In this document: in pieces, positions 26,129 to 34,567 of the stretch
Layout: each line of letters opens with the position of its first letter
Position numbering within the stretch: the first letter of the stretch is position 1
DNA from: Cyanobacteria bacterium TGS_CYA1
Lineage (GTDB): Bacteria; Cyanobacteriota; Vampirovibrionia; Obscuribacterales; Obscuribacteraceae
DNA: 64,000 nt
Assembly: GCA_026129135.1 (NCBI GenBank)
Contig: JAHCIQ010000005.1
Coordinates: forward strand, 243,230-307,229
Direction of reading: 5' to 3'
Made by a program: the position numbers and the translations under genes
Notes under the pieces: model-generated
What the model was told of the DNA's origin: nothing
Databases searched by the model: none
The model's input: the letters and a program-made list of their open reading frames with translations, nothing else

Positions 26129-27445
26129 ATGACCAATACTTTGCTCTTTATCGTTTTACCTTACCTGGCGGTATTTGCTTGCGTCATTGGCTCTATTTAT
26201 CGAACAAGAAAAGAGCCCATGTCTTACTCGTCTCTCTCGTCTCAATTCCTTGAAAATCATGGGTTAATGTGGGGCTCGCTTCCCTGGCACCTGGGAATTT
26301 TATTAATACTTCTCGCTCATATTCTAGCTTTCGTGTGTCCTGGTTTCTGGCAGACTCTGACTTCGAATCAGGTCTTGCTTTTATCAATTGAAGCTGCTGG
26401 ATTTGGTCTTAGCATTTTGTGCCTTGTGGGTCTGGTGATACTTGCTATCAGACGACTAACTTCTCCGCGTATTCAAGCAGTAACCACTCCGATGGATCTT
26501 TTTGTCATAGCATTATTGCTTGCTCAAGTAGCGCTTGGAGCAGCTATGGCCGTTCATTGCAAATGGGGCAGCGCATGGTGTTCAGGCACCACGACTCCTT
26601 ACTTATGGAGTCTTCTATTATTTCAACCCGATTTGAGCACTATCGAAGATCTGCCACTAATTGCTAAAAGCCACATAGTATGTGCCTGGCTTTTCATTTT
26701 GATTATTCCATTTTCTCGGCTCATTCATTTATTTGCAGTACCGCTCGAATACCTGTTCCGCCCGCCGCAAAACGTAGTTTGGAACAATTCGCGCAAACTT
26801 AAAGAAGAATGTTCCGCCTTTGTTGCTGAAGATACTCGAAGACATTTTCTAAAAGCGGCTCTAGGTATCGGATTTGGTGCGTTTCTTTTGTCTGTGGGAA
26901 CATTGAACAAAGTTTTCAATTTCTTCTTTGGTCCCAGGCTTAGCAAAAAAGAAGAAACCGAATTGATGGAAGTAAAACTTGCTCACCTCGAATCCACTGT
27001 AGATCAACGAAAACTCGAGCTGGAGCGACAGGCTTCAAACTACATAATGGTGGCAGCATTGAGCGAACTCAATCAAAGTTCAGGAAAATATTTTATCGAC
27101 TATCAAATGCAGCCAGCAATTGCTTTCAAAGGTAAGGATGGACTTCCTCTGCTGATCTCTGCAAAATGCACTCATCTTGGTTGTACAGTTGGAAACAAAG
27201 TTGATGAACAGGGGCGCATTCTCTGTCCATGTCACGTATCTTATTTCAACATCGAGACCGGACAACCAAATGCTGAAGCTCCTGCAAAGGCTCCGCTTGG
27301 TCATCTTTCCTGGGTAATAATGGACGAGCGTGGTTCAATTCTGGCAAGCCGAAACCTGGAAGGAAAAACTGCCTGTTCCGTTAATCAGCAAGCGCTGGCA
27401 AACGGAAAAGTTTATATAGCTAAAAGTCAGGAGGATAAAACATGA
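26129..27445 (+). CDS. narI: NarI (gamma subunit) fused to a Rieske [2Fe-2S] domain
   Basis: 438 residues; free NarI is about 225. Residues 1-215 are NarI: five helices, haem-b histidines H54, H64, H182 and H200 (E. coli H56, H66, H187, H205) and RLIHLFAVPLEYL. Then comes a cytoplasmic linker with an intact Tat motif, T236-RRHFLK-242, and a sixth helix (243-262) followed by a Rieske domain. The Rieske ligands are C347-T-H349-L-G-C352 and C366-P-C368-H369, including the disulfide pair; CPCHVSYF replaces the usual CPCHGS. Predicted topology places the Rieske domain in the periplasm. The stop overlaps the start of the cytochrome b gene by four bases. No frameshift is involved; the frame runs through a continuous hydrophilic linker. 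Confidence 0.93.
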   Translation: MTNTLLFIVLPYLAVFACVIGSIYRTRKEPMSYSSLSSQFLENHGLMWGSLPWHLGILLILLAHILAFVCPGFWQTLTSNQVLLLSIEAAGFGLSILCLVGLVILAIRRLTSPRIQAVTTPMDLFVIALLLAQVALGAAMAVHCKWGSAWCSGTTTPYLWSLLLFQPDLSTIEDLPLIAKSHIVCAWLFILIIPFSRLIHLFAVPLEYLFRPPQNVVWNNSRKLKEECSAFVAEDTRRHFLKAALGIGFGAFLLSVGTLNKVFNFFFGPRLSKKEETELMEVKLAHLESTVDQRKLELERQASNYIMVAALSELNQSSGKYFIDYQMQPAIAFKGKDGLPLLISAKCTHLGCTVGNKVDEQGRILCPCHVSYFNIETGQPNAEAPAKAPLGHLSWVIMDERGSILASRNLEGKTACSVNQQALANGKVYIAKSQEDKT

Positions 27446-28542
27446 GTTTGAACTCCGTGATCAATTCGACCTTTCAATTTGTCAAAGACCGTTTTCCAGT
27501 CGAAAAGTTGAACTATCATTCGATGGTCGAAAAAAAGGAAGTCCCCGTTCATAAGATGTCGTGGGGCTACTATACAGGCGGCTTGACCATGTTTTTTTTC
27601 ATGATTCAAGTTGTAACTGGTCTCTTTCTTCTTTTCTACTATCAACCAACGGTAAGCGAAGCAAACGTATCAGTGGAGTACATCAACAAATATGTTGCTG
27701 GCGGCTCGTTAATACGAAACATGCATGCCTGGTCATCGTCGTGCATGATTTTTTGTGCTGTACTGCATTTGCTTACAGCCTTTGCCATGAAGTCATTTGT
27801 CAAACCACGAGAAATCACCTGGATTGCAGGCGTCCTGCTTTTATTCATAACTTTTACATTTGGCTTCACAGGCTACCTTTTACCATGGAACCAAATTGCA
27901 GTTAATGCAACGAAGGTTGGTCTACAGTCAATCGAATACATCGGTGAATATTTACCTGGACAGCTTGCCGATGTCCCAAGAATTATCAGAGAGACTTTTC
28001 AAGGCGAAGCGAGTGTAGGACAGTCGACACTGGGAAGATTTTATGCACTGCATGTGGTGATTCTGCCTCTGACACTCGTAAGTCTTTTGGGCTTGCATCT
28101 GTTATCGGTGCAGATTCACGGGATGAGTCAGGGCGTCGATAAACCTGCTAAAAAATCCGAAAAATTCATGAGCATTTTTATCTTCAAAGATTTATCGCTC
28201 TGGGCTTTCATTTTCTTGTGCCTTTTCACAGTATCAATGTGTATACCCTTCGAATCGTTTTTGCCCTATCCGCTCCTGGCTCCGTACAACCCTCTGGGTT
28301 CGACTCCCGCGGGTATTAAACCAGAATGGTATTTCTTCTTCGTTTATTATCCACTCGAGATGCTGCCATTTTGGGTTATTTTACTTGCGAGCATGATTTT
28401 GGTGGGAGTGTTGATTTTAACTCCCTGGATTTTCAAAGGCGCGAGTAGAAAAACTCTGGGATTTTTGACCATATTAGCCAGTCTATACCTGGTGGTGATG
28501 ACCATCTTTGGAGAACAGATATATGAGCTTTTCAAACACTGA
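27442..28542 (+). CDS. Cytochrome b (b6-like fused to subunit IV) of a bc-type complex
   Basis: 366 residues, about eight membrane helices. Haem-b histidine pairs are H95/H109 (13 apart) and H204/H219 (14 between), the b6-type spacing. GYLLPWNQ and the quinol-oxidation motif P294-EWY-297 are intact, and the subunit-IV part is fused in frame. The N-terminus aligns with b6, but the position of the Cys that binds haem c-n is tyrosine (Y44), so the extra haem is not expected. With the Rieske domain encoded immediately upstream it should form a quinol:cytochrome c oxidoreductase. It overlaps the NarI-Rieske gene by four bases and the following cytochrome c gene by about 20. Confidence 0.93.
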   Translation: MSLNSVINSTFQFVKDRFPVEKLNYHSMVEKKEVPVHKMSWGYYTGGLTMFFFMIQVVTGLFLLFYYQPTVSEANVSVEYINKYVAGGSLIRNMHAWSSSCMIFCAVLHLLTAFAMKSFVKPREITWIAGVLLLFITFTFGFTGYLLPWNQIAVNATKVGLQSIEYIGEYLPGQLADVPRIIRETFQGEASVGQSTLGRFYALHVVILPLTLVSLLGLHLLSVQIHGMSQGVDKPAKKSEKFMSIFIFKDLSLWAFIFLCLFTVSMCIPFESFLPYPLLAPYNPLGSTPAGIKPEWYFFFVYYPLEMLPFWVILLASMILVGVLILTPWIFKGASRKTLGFLTILASLYLVVMTIFGEQIYELFKH

Positions 28543-29170
28543 AACGGTCGAAAATTCAAAAGACCTCAAGCAAATCGATTTGAAGCTGAAAACAAATTTG
28601 AGCTTAATTGCATTTGCAAGCTCATTGGCACTGAGTTTTATGACGGCAAATCCGGCTCAAGCCTATCCGGAGTATCAGGCATTCGTGGAGAAGAATTCAA
28701 AACGTTCTATAAATTGCGCTATGTGCCACATTAATGAAGGTGGTCCAGTCGGTAATAGCAAAGGTCAAATTGGTTCGCTAAGCGAAGAAGAACTAAAATT
28801 ATTGAGCAAAGCGAGAATAGCATTCGAACCTGGCTCTGATGTTCATAGCCCCATTTTGAACGAGTTTGGAAATAAAATAATTAGTGCTGTTGGCAAGAAG
28901 AAATTTTTGGAGTATAAAACTTCTCCTGAAAAATTAGCTGCTGCCCTGGGCAATGAAAGCGATTTAGATACCGATGGCATTCCAGATGCACAAGAATATC
29001 TGGACGGGACCGACCCTCTCAATAAATTTCATGGAGAACCTGTCAAACTCTTTTGGATCAATTTGAACAGATGCAAAACCCATGTCATTCTGACAGTTCT
29101 GGCTGTGATCTCAATTAATTTCGGGCTTTTGAGCCTGGTCAAAGGAATAAGCTCAATCAAAAAGAAATAG
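28523..29170 (+). CDS. Membrane-tethered monohaem cytochrome c with Ca-binding-like motif
   Basis: 215 residues. The ATG at 28523 (GGAGA eight bases upstream) lies inside the end of the cytochrome b gene. A hydrophobic segment (about 26-46, ending NPAQA) is a signal or anchor, then one haem motif CAMCH (65-69). Residues 147-158 read DLDTDGIPDAQE, a D-x-D-x-D-G-x-x-D-x-x-E loop as in EF-hand/thrombospondin type 3 repeats. A C-terminal helix (about 190-210) anchors it. It probably takes electrons from the Rieske centre, in the place of cytochrome c1. Not similar to c1 or cytochrome f by eye. It is the last gene of the operon. Confidence 0.8.
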   Translation: MSFSNTETVENSKDLKQIDLKLKTNLSLIAFASSLALSFMTANPAQAYPEYQAFVEKNSKRSINCAMCHINEGGPVGNSKGQIGSLSEEELKLLSKARIAFEPGSDVHSPILNEFGNKIISAVGKKKFLEYKTSPEKLAAALGNESDLDTDGIPDAQEYLDGTDPLNKFHGEPVKLFWINLNRCKTHVILTVLAVISINFGLLSLVKGISSIKKK

Positions 29171-29187
29171 CGATCTGAAACTCAAAT

Positions 29188-30696
29188 CTAAGAAGTGGCC
29201 ACTGCTTCGAAATTTTTAGAAAGATCGGGAGATTGTTTATTCATCATATGCGCAATAGTGAGATGCATCCAACCTAAGCAGACCACAATCACTACCGTAA
29301 AGAACAACCAACAGCTGGTCCAAATTCCTGTAGAACTGAGCATGAAGCCAAACAAGATAGGTCCGACCCAACCACCCAATCCGCCAATAACTCCAACGAT
29401 ACCGCCAACGACACCAACATCCTTTGGAAAATAATCGGGAATATGCTTATACACGGCAGCCTTGCCTATTCCTGTTGCAACTCCTACAACCAGAACAAGA
29501 GCCGTAAAGATCCACACATTCGCCTGAAAAAAGATATGAGTGATTCCTCTTGCCAATAATTGTTTCTTCTGTACTTTGTCACCAACTTTTACTGCTGGTT
29601 CTTGCCAGAATGTAAATATCGGCATCACAAGCATATTTTCATCCTGCCTGGCGACGGTGATAATGTCGTTCTCTTTTTTAATTTTAAGTGCATAGGCACG
29701 GCTATCAACGACTATTTGTGATGGACTGACTTCTGTGACGATGCCTTTTTTGACAGCCATCACACCTTCACCAGGCGACATGATATCCATACGCGGAATA
29801 CAAAGCAAAACACAGGCGATGAGGCACGAACCAAGAACCCAATACATCACTTTTCTAGCACCAAAAAGATCTGACAACCAACCTCCAAAAGCTCTAATAA
29901 CACCAGAAGGTAAGCTAAAAAGCGATGCCATCAAACCTGCAGTTGCCAATGACATGCCGTAAACATTTAAATAATAAGGTATCAGCCATTGTGAAAGGGC
30001 AACGAACCCGCCAAACACAAAGAAGTAATAGAGTCCGAATCGCCAGACTCTTGGATATTTGAGAGGAGCGAGCTGCTGCATGAGAGTAAAACCAGCTCCG
30101 TGTTCGATCTTTTTAGGATGCGAACCGAGCCAGAAAATAACCGTGGTCAGAATTAAAATCAAAGCATAGATTTGGGGCAATTGCCTCCATCCGTCAAGAT
30201 TCTGTCCATTTTGAGTAAGCGTATTCAACAAGATCGGTGCACCAAAGCTGGTGATAGCGGCACCGGCGTTTCCTGCACCAAATATTCCAAGTACAGTTCC
30301 TTGTCGTTCTTTTGGAAACCAAACTGAAGTGTAAGCTATTCCGACAGCAAATGAAGTCCCGCACAGCCCAAAGCCTAATCCAGCAAGCAAAAATTGATCG
30401 AACGAATTGCAATAAGACACAAGATACATTGCAATAGCCGAAACTATCATGACCACAGCAAATACTATTCTTCCGCCATATCGGTCAGTCCACACTCCAA
30501 CTGGAAGTCGAATAATTGATCCAGTTAAAACTGGCGTTCCGATCAAAATTCCCATTTGTGATTTGTCAAAATTGAATACTCCGTTGTCTACCAGAAAGGT
30601 AATCAACACTCCATAGAGCATCCAGCACGCAAAACACACAACGAAAGAAATTGTATTTACAGTGAGTACGGACAGTGCTTTTTTATTGTTATCCAT
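29188..30696 (-). CDS. narK1: NarK1/NasA-type nitrate transporter with inserted barrel-sandwich-like domain
   Basis: 502 residues, MFS fold. The nitrate signature of the family occurs at GLGFGLCGTSFAVGIAYTSV and GIFGAGNAGAAITS. It probably imports nitrate with protons. Between helices of the C-terminal half (about residues 300-390) sits a hydrophilic insertion containing KKGIVTEVSPSQIVVDSR and VKVGDKVQKKQLLARG. This looks like a biotinyl/lipoyl or HlyD-type hammerhead hairpin and is absent from ordinary NarK proteins. The gene is convergent with the nar operon (18 bases) and downstream of narK2 on the same strand (26 bases), so the two narK genes form one unit. Confidence 0.88.
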   Translation of the reverse strand: MDNNKKALSVLTVNTISFVVCFACWMLYGVLITFLVDNGVFNFDKSQMGILIGTPVLTGSIIRLPVGVWTDRYGGRIVFAVVMIVSAIAMYLVSYCNSFDQFLLAGLGFGLCGTSFAVGIAYTSVWFPKERQGTVLGIFGAGNAGAAITSFGAPILLNTLTQNGQNLDGWRQLPQIYALILILTTVIFWLGSHPKKIEHGAGFTLMQQLAPLKYPRVWRFGLYYFFVFGGFVALSQWLIPYYLNVYGMSLATAGLMASLFSLPSGVIRAFGGWLSDLFGARKVMYWVLGSCLIACVLLCIPRMDIMSPGEGVMAVKKGIVTEVSPSQIVVDSRAYALKIKKENDIITVARQDENMLVMPIFTFWQEPAVKVGDKVQKKQLLARGITHIFFQANVWIFTALVLVVGVATGIGKAAVYKHIPDYFPKDVGVVGGIVGVIGGLGGWVGPILFGFMLSSTGIWTSCWLFFTVVIVVCLGWMHLTIAHMMNKQSPDLSKNFEAVATS

Positions 30697-30722
30697 TTTT
30701 GATTTTATTCAATTCCGTCCAA

Positions 30723-32360
30723 CTAGGGGTTTTTAAACTCAGCACCTGGTTTCAAATAAAACCACCAATTCAGAAATACACAACATGTATAGAATGCTGC
30801 AAAACCATAGAGTGCCATTTCAGGTGTTCCATTTTCAATCTGGTCTCCTATTACTTTAGGAATAATGCAGGCTCCGTATGCTGCAACTGCTGATGTCCAT
30901 CCTAAAACGGGACCAGCCTGCTCCTTATTGAAAATAAACGCTACAGATCTGAACGTTGAACCATTTCCAATTCCAGTAGCTAGAAAGAGTCCCAGAAAGG
31001 TTAGAAAGAACGGTACAAAATATTGTTCCGGAGTCGGACTTTGATAAGCAAGCTTCAAAAAATTGGAAGCCAAAATGGCACATGCGACCATTACCACCGA
31101 AACCACCTGGGTTACAAGAGCACCGCCCAGTTTGTCAGCCAACCATCCGCCGATGGGACGAATGAAAGCACCAATGAAAGCACCAATCCATGCATAAGTG
31201 AGAGCGCTTGGCGCATTAGGGTTTGCAGTCGTGTGAGTTAATGCACCATCGGCTCCTGGAACATGCATGAAGCCGAATATCACTTGAATCGCAAGAGGAA
31301 AAGCTGCAGCAAAACCAATAAAGCTGCCGAATGTCATAGTGTAAATAATCGTCATAACCCAGGTATGCTTGTTACCGAAAATTTTGTATTGACGTTTCAG
31401 GGTCTCTCCAATCTTGCCCGGCAACATTTTCAATAACGTCACTGTCAAGGCGATAACCACTGGCAATACCAACCACTGACTAATTCCAAGACCACCCGAA
31501 GCTTTAGGAAGAATGGCAAAGCAGCCAAGACCTGAGGTTAGCAATCCGATTGAAAGCATTCCGCTGATTTTACAAAATGAACCAAAAGCCGAACCAATAT
31601 CAGGTGATACATAATCGTCTTTGATGTTACTCATCAAATTCCAGGCCAAAAATACCAGGGGCAGCAAGATAAGAACCCAGATATAGCCTGCATTTTGAAT
31701 ATAAGTATGGGTTCCTGCAGGTATTTTGCCGACCAATGTACCACTAGCCGATTTTAATATCATCGAACTCTGTCCACTCAATCCGAACGTCATTGCAAGT
31801 GGTACCAGAATCTGCATGGTAGTGACACCAAAATTGCCCACCCCCGCATTCAATCCAAGAGACAAACCTTGCATCTTCTTTGGAAAGAAGAAACTGATAT
31901 TAGACATTGAAGAAGCAAAATTCCCGCCCCCAAATCCAGACAAAAGAGCCAGGATTTGAAATACGTAAAGTGGAGTATCTGGTGACGACAGAGCAATGCC
32001 CGTACCTAATGCGGGAAGAATTAAAAGGAGGGTAGTGAAAAAGATTGTGTTTCGTCCTCCCGCCATTCTAATTAGAAATGTGCTTGGGATGCGCAAAGTA
32101 GCACCGGACAATCCAGCTATTGCCATCAATGTGAATAGCTGCGCTTTGGTATACGGAAATCCAAGGTTCAGCATTTGAACCGTAATTACGCCCCAGTACA
32201 TCCATACCGCAAAGCCACACAGCAGGCAGGGTACAGATACCCATAAATTTCGAAACGCTATGCTTTTACCGAAATCATTCCATTGTTTTTCGTCTTCGGG
32301 ATTCCATTGCACGAGATCAATAGTGCCTTTATTTTTCTCAGGTTTTTCAATTGTCTGCAT
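30723..32360 (-). CDS. narK2: NarK2/NarU-type nitrate/nitrite antiporter
   Basis: 545 residues. The N-terminus closely follows E. coli NarK (NPEDEKQWNDFGKSIAFRNL for its PEDPAFWQQRG region) and carries GFGGGNFASSMSNISFFFPK and GLNAGVGNFGVTTMQ, the nitrate signature. About 80 residues longer than E. coli NarK, mostly in loops (GKIPAGTHTYIQNAG; HVPGADGALTHTTANPNAP). Predicted role: exchange of cytoplasmic nitrite for external nitrate, serving the cytoplasmic NarG site. The first gene of a narK2-narK1 unit; a motif like that before the nar operon lies 51-64 bases upstream. Confidence 0.92.
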   Translation of the reverse strand: MQTIEKPEKNKGTIDLVQWNPEDEKQWNDFGKSIAFRNLWVSVPCLLCGFAVWMYWGVITVQMLNLGFPYTKAQLFTLMAIAGLSGATLRIPSTFLIRMAGGRNTIFFTTLLLILPALGTGIALSSPDTPLYVFQILALLSGFGGGNFASSMSNISFFFPKKMQGLSLGLNAGVGNFGVTTMQILVPLAMTFGLSGQSSMILKSASGTLVGKIPAGTHTYIQNAGYIWVLILLPLVFLAWNLMSNIKDDYVSPDIGSAFGSFCKISGMLSIGLLTSGLGCFAILPKASGGLGISQWLVLPVVIALTVTLLKMLPGKIGETLKRQYKIFGNKHTWVMTIIYTMTFGSFIGFAAAFPLAIQVIFGFMHVPGADGALTHTTANPNAPSALTYAWIGAFIGAFIRPIGGWLADKLGGALVTQVVSVVMVACAILASNFLKLAYQSPTPEQYFVPFFLTFLGLFLATGIGNGSTFRSVAFIFNKEQAGPVLGWTSAVAAYGACIIPKVIGDQIENGTPEMALYGFAAFYTCCVFLNWWFYLKPGAEFKNP

Positions 32361-32410
32361 GTTCTTTTCTTATCCCCAATTGCTCATCCAGCCTTGCTGT
32401 TCATTAATAG

Positions 32411-32424
32411 GATATTCCTGTCCG
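32411..32424. promoter_or_regulatory. Candidate operator, narK2 (motif copy 2)
   Basis: GGATATTCCTGTCC in the context ATAGGATA-N5-GTCCGATTT, matching copy 3 (34446) at 17 of 22 positions by eye. Read toward narK2 it ends in ATCCTATTAATG, so the site overlaps the expected promoter spacer just upstream of a TATTAA -10 box. Confidence 0.45.
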
Positions 32425-32475
32425 ATTTTTAAAGCCTCATCCGATCGAATGACTGCAAAATCGGTAAACGTGAAC

Positions 32476-34071
32476 TTAATTCTGATTCTGTTTAGGTCGC
32501 AATCTCGATTCGAGTTCACTCAACTTTTGTATGCGCTGGTCCAGCTTCTGATGCGGCAATGCCAGTTGCTGTCCCATCGTGTAAACATCGAGTTCACCCC
32601 GAGTTCTTGCCTGAACCGTGTCGAATATCCAAAGTGACGTTCCAGGAATATAAGTAGTGGCACCCTTAGCGACTCTACGAGCAAAGACTTGATTGGGATT
32701 TTTAGGTTTTGGAGATGTATCTAAAAGAGCTTGCAACGGAGTCTTTGGACCTGTGCTGCGCACCGCAGGCGGAGCAGGATGATACGAAAAACCTGCATTC
32801 GCGAGCTGAACGCCCCAGGCAATCTTGGTTCCACCAATTGCCGTATTAAACAGTAACCTTTCCCAAAATTCTTTATTGGCTTTTTTCTTTTCTGCGGCGT
32901 TTGCTTGAATTTGCTTACTAATCAAATCGTCTGCAGTTTCATAAATAGCCACACGATTCGCCAGAGTTTGATTTACTCCAACATTCAACTTCTTCAAAGC
33001 TGAAATATCCTGGGCGATATTTACTTTTGGAATCTCGCCAAGCTCGCCCTTCATTTCCTTTTGTCCTCGCTTGGCAGCGAAATTACCGGCCATTTTGCCA
33101 AGAACAGGTCCTGCCACTATATTTGCACCAGAAATGATAAAGCCAATTCCGCCCGGCCCGACTGTACGAGGCTTCCTATTGGCTACAGCCAGAATTCCGC
33201 ACAACGAACCAAGATAACCGCCGGTGGTGGCAGCTGAAAAACCATTTATATATGATATGTTTCTGGCTGCGATTCGTCGTTTCGCTCTCACATAGGTTTG
33301 CGAATACTCATTAATTGCAGCGTTTCTAAGGTCAGTCAACACCTTAGTTTCAGCGTTAAAAACATCTTTTTCGCTTTCTGAAATTGTAGAATTCGAGTTT
33401 ACACTGGCAAGCAAATTGTTTCTTTCAGTGAGCTTTTGATCAATTTCCTTGCAGATTTCAAGTGCTTTCCGCTTTGTACTTTTGGGATCAAGTCCTTGCT
33501 TCTTGAGCTTTCGGTCGTTGCGAATGTCTAAAGCTGCCTCCAGAAGTATTCCACCCGCAATTATCGAATGTGATGTAAGCAAAAGAATCGGCCCCGCAAG
33601 CAGTACATCCCGATGAGCGTTTGCAGGCGTTTTCCAGGTTCGCCACCTTTCCGATGCAATTGTCACTATCCCTGCTGTTGCGACCCCTGAGCCACCCAGG
33701 TTGTAAAGAAAGGTGCGCCATGGTTTTACTCGGTTTTTATCGGTTGAGGCAATTCTGGCGCGTGTACTCAATTTGAGTAATTCCAATTCCTTTTGCAAAA
33801 TGTCATTGGAAACATCTTCTATTTTTGAGGGAGCAAAAGGATCGCGTAATTTTATTTCGCCAGGATCTTGAGGTGCGCCCTCGTTGTAAGTGATTCTCAA
33901 AGATGCGTCTGCCTGCTCTTCGGAGGCGGGCACTAACAGAGTATTTGTTTGAGATTCTGAGACCTTTTCTGTTTGATTTTCACTCTCAGCTGCAAAAGCC
34001 GCAACGGAACTGGAAAAAATTGAAAGGGAACATGCCAGAGCCATAAGGTTTCTAATTCGAGGTTTATTCAT
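32476..34071 (-). CDS. Hypothetical secreted or membrane-associated protein
   Basis: 531 residues, not recognised. The start at 34071 has AGGA about nine bases upstream and gives a signal peptide (MNKPRIRNLMALACSLSIFS, end SSVAAFAAE). An ATG at 34092 overlaps the upstream stop (ATGA) and would add seven residues, so coupling is also possible. Beyond a Ser/Glu-rich stretch come alternating hydrophobic glycine-rich segments (about 120-180, 260-330, 400-420), which could be membrane helices, and charged helical regions between them. It has no motif I can name. It follows a CMD-family gene whose promoter region carries the nar-type motif, so it may belong to the nitrate regulon. Confidence 0.6.
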   Translation of the reverse strand: MNKPRIRNLMALACSLSIFSSSVAAFAAESENQTEKVSESQTNTLLVPASEEQADASLRITYNEGAPQDPGEIKLRDPFAPSKIEDVSNDILQKELELLKLSTRARIASTDKNRVKPWRTFLYNLGGSGVATAGIVTIASERWRTWKTPANAHRDVLLAGPILLLTSHSIIAGGILLEAALDIRNDRKLKKQGLDPKSTKRKALEICKEIDQKLTERNNLLASVNSNSTISESEKDVFNAETKVLTDLRNAAINEYSQTYVRAKRRIAARNISYINGFSAATTGGYLGSLCGILAVANRKPRTVGPGGIGFIISGANIVAGPVLGKMAGNFAAKRGQKEMKGELGEIPKVNIAQDISALKKLNVGVNQTLANRVAIYETADDLISKQIQANAAEKKKANKEFWERLLFNTAIGGTKIAWGVQLANAGFSYHPAPPAVRSTGPKTPLQALLDTSPKPKNPNQVFARRVAKGATTYIPGTSLWIFDTVQARTRGELDVYTMGQQLALPHQKLDQRIQKLSELESRLRPKQNQN

Positions 34072-34088
34072 TTCCGAAATCCTGTGTA

Positions 34089-34412
34089 TCATTCTGATTT
34101 TTGAGCGTTGATAACGTCATCAACCCAAGAAAGCCCTGCCATCATGGATGGAAAACCCAGTGTTGTGACGGCAAGCAAAACTGCATGCCTTATTTCTTCG
34201 GGCTTAAGCCCTATGCCGAGCGCTTTTCGACAATGCGAATGAACCGCACCCTCAAGTTTGGCCCCTAATGCAATACCAATCTTTATTAATGCGATTTGCT
34301 TAGGATCCAGCGGTCCAGCTTCTGTCGCACTTTCTCCAAGGCACTCATAAGCAGAAAACATGTCTGGATAGTCATCTTTGAATTTCAAAAAGCGTGATGG
34401 TAATTTGCTCAT
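34089..34412 (-). CDS. Carboxymuconolactone decarboxylase (AhpD-like) family protein
   Basis: 107 residues, the normal size for the family. The core LEGAVHSHCRKALGIGLKPE followed by IRHAVLLAVTTLG has the E-x6-H/C-x3-A pattern of the CMD/AhpD fold. The CxxC of peroxidase-active AhpD proteins is missing: only one cysteine remains, in HSHC. A disulfide-reductase activity is therefore doubtful. It is first of a two-gene unit with the hypothetical gene downstream, and divergent from pyrE. Confidence 0.8.
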   Translation of the reverse strand: MSKLPSRFLKFKDDYPDMFSAYECLGESATEAGPLDPKQIALIKIGIALGAKLEGAVHSHCRKALGIGLKPEEIRHAVLLAVTTLGFPSMMAGLSWVDDVINAQKSE

Positions 34413-34445
34413 TCTTTCTCCTCAGCGACAGGGAAAGTATAAATC

Positions 34446-34459
34446 GGACCTTTATGTCC
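34446..34459. promoter_or_regulatory. Candidate operator, CMD gene (motif copy 3)
   Basis: GGACCTTTATGTCC; on the minus strand the context is ATAGGACA-N5-GTCCGATTT, immediately followed by TATACT, a good -10 hexamer for the CMD gene. The site thus fills the spacer between -35 and -10, where a repressor would block polymerase. Related to the sites at 19524 and 32411. Confidence 0.5.
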
Positions 34460-34567
34460 TATATCATCCTCAAGGAGGAGATTTGAGAATTTGAGTAGAG
34501 GGGCCTTTACCTGTGCTTAAACCGGCTTTTGTGTGATAAATTAGTGACTCGTTCAATTTGAGGGACC

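Noticed and set aside
28508..28522. TTG start for the terminal cytochrome c gene
   Set aside because: The ATG at 28523 has a GGAGA at the right distance; the TTG has none.
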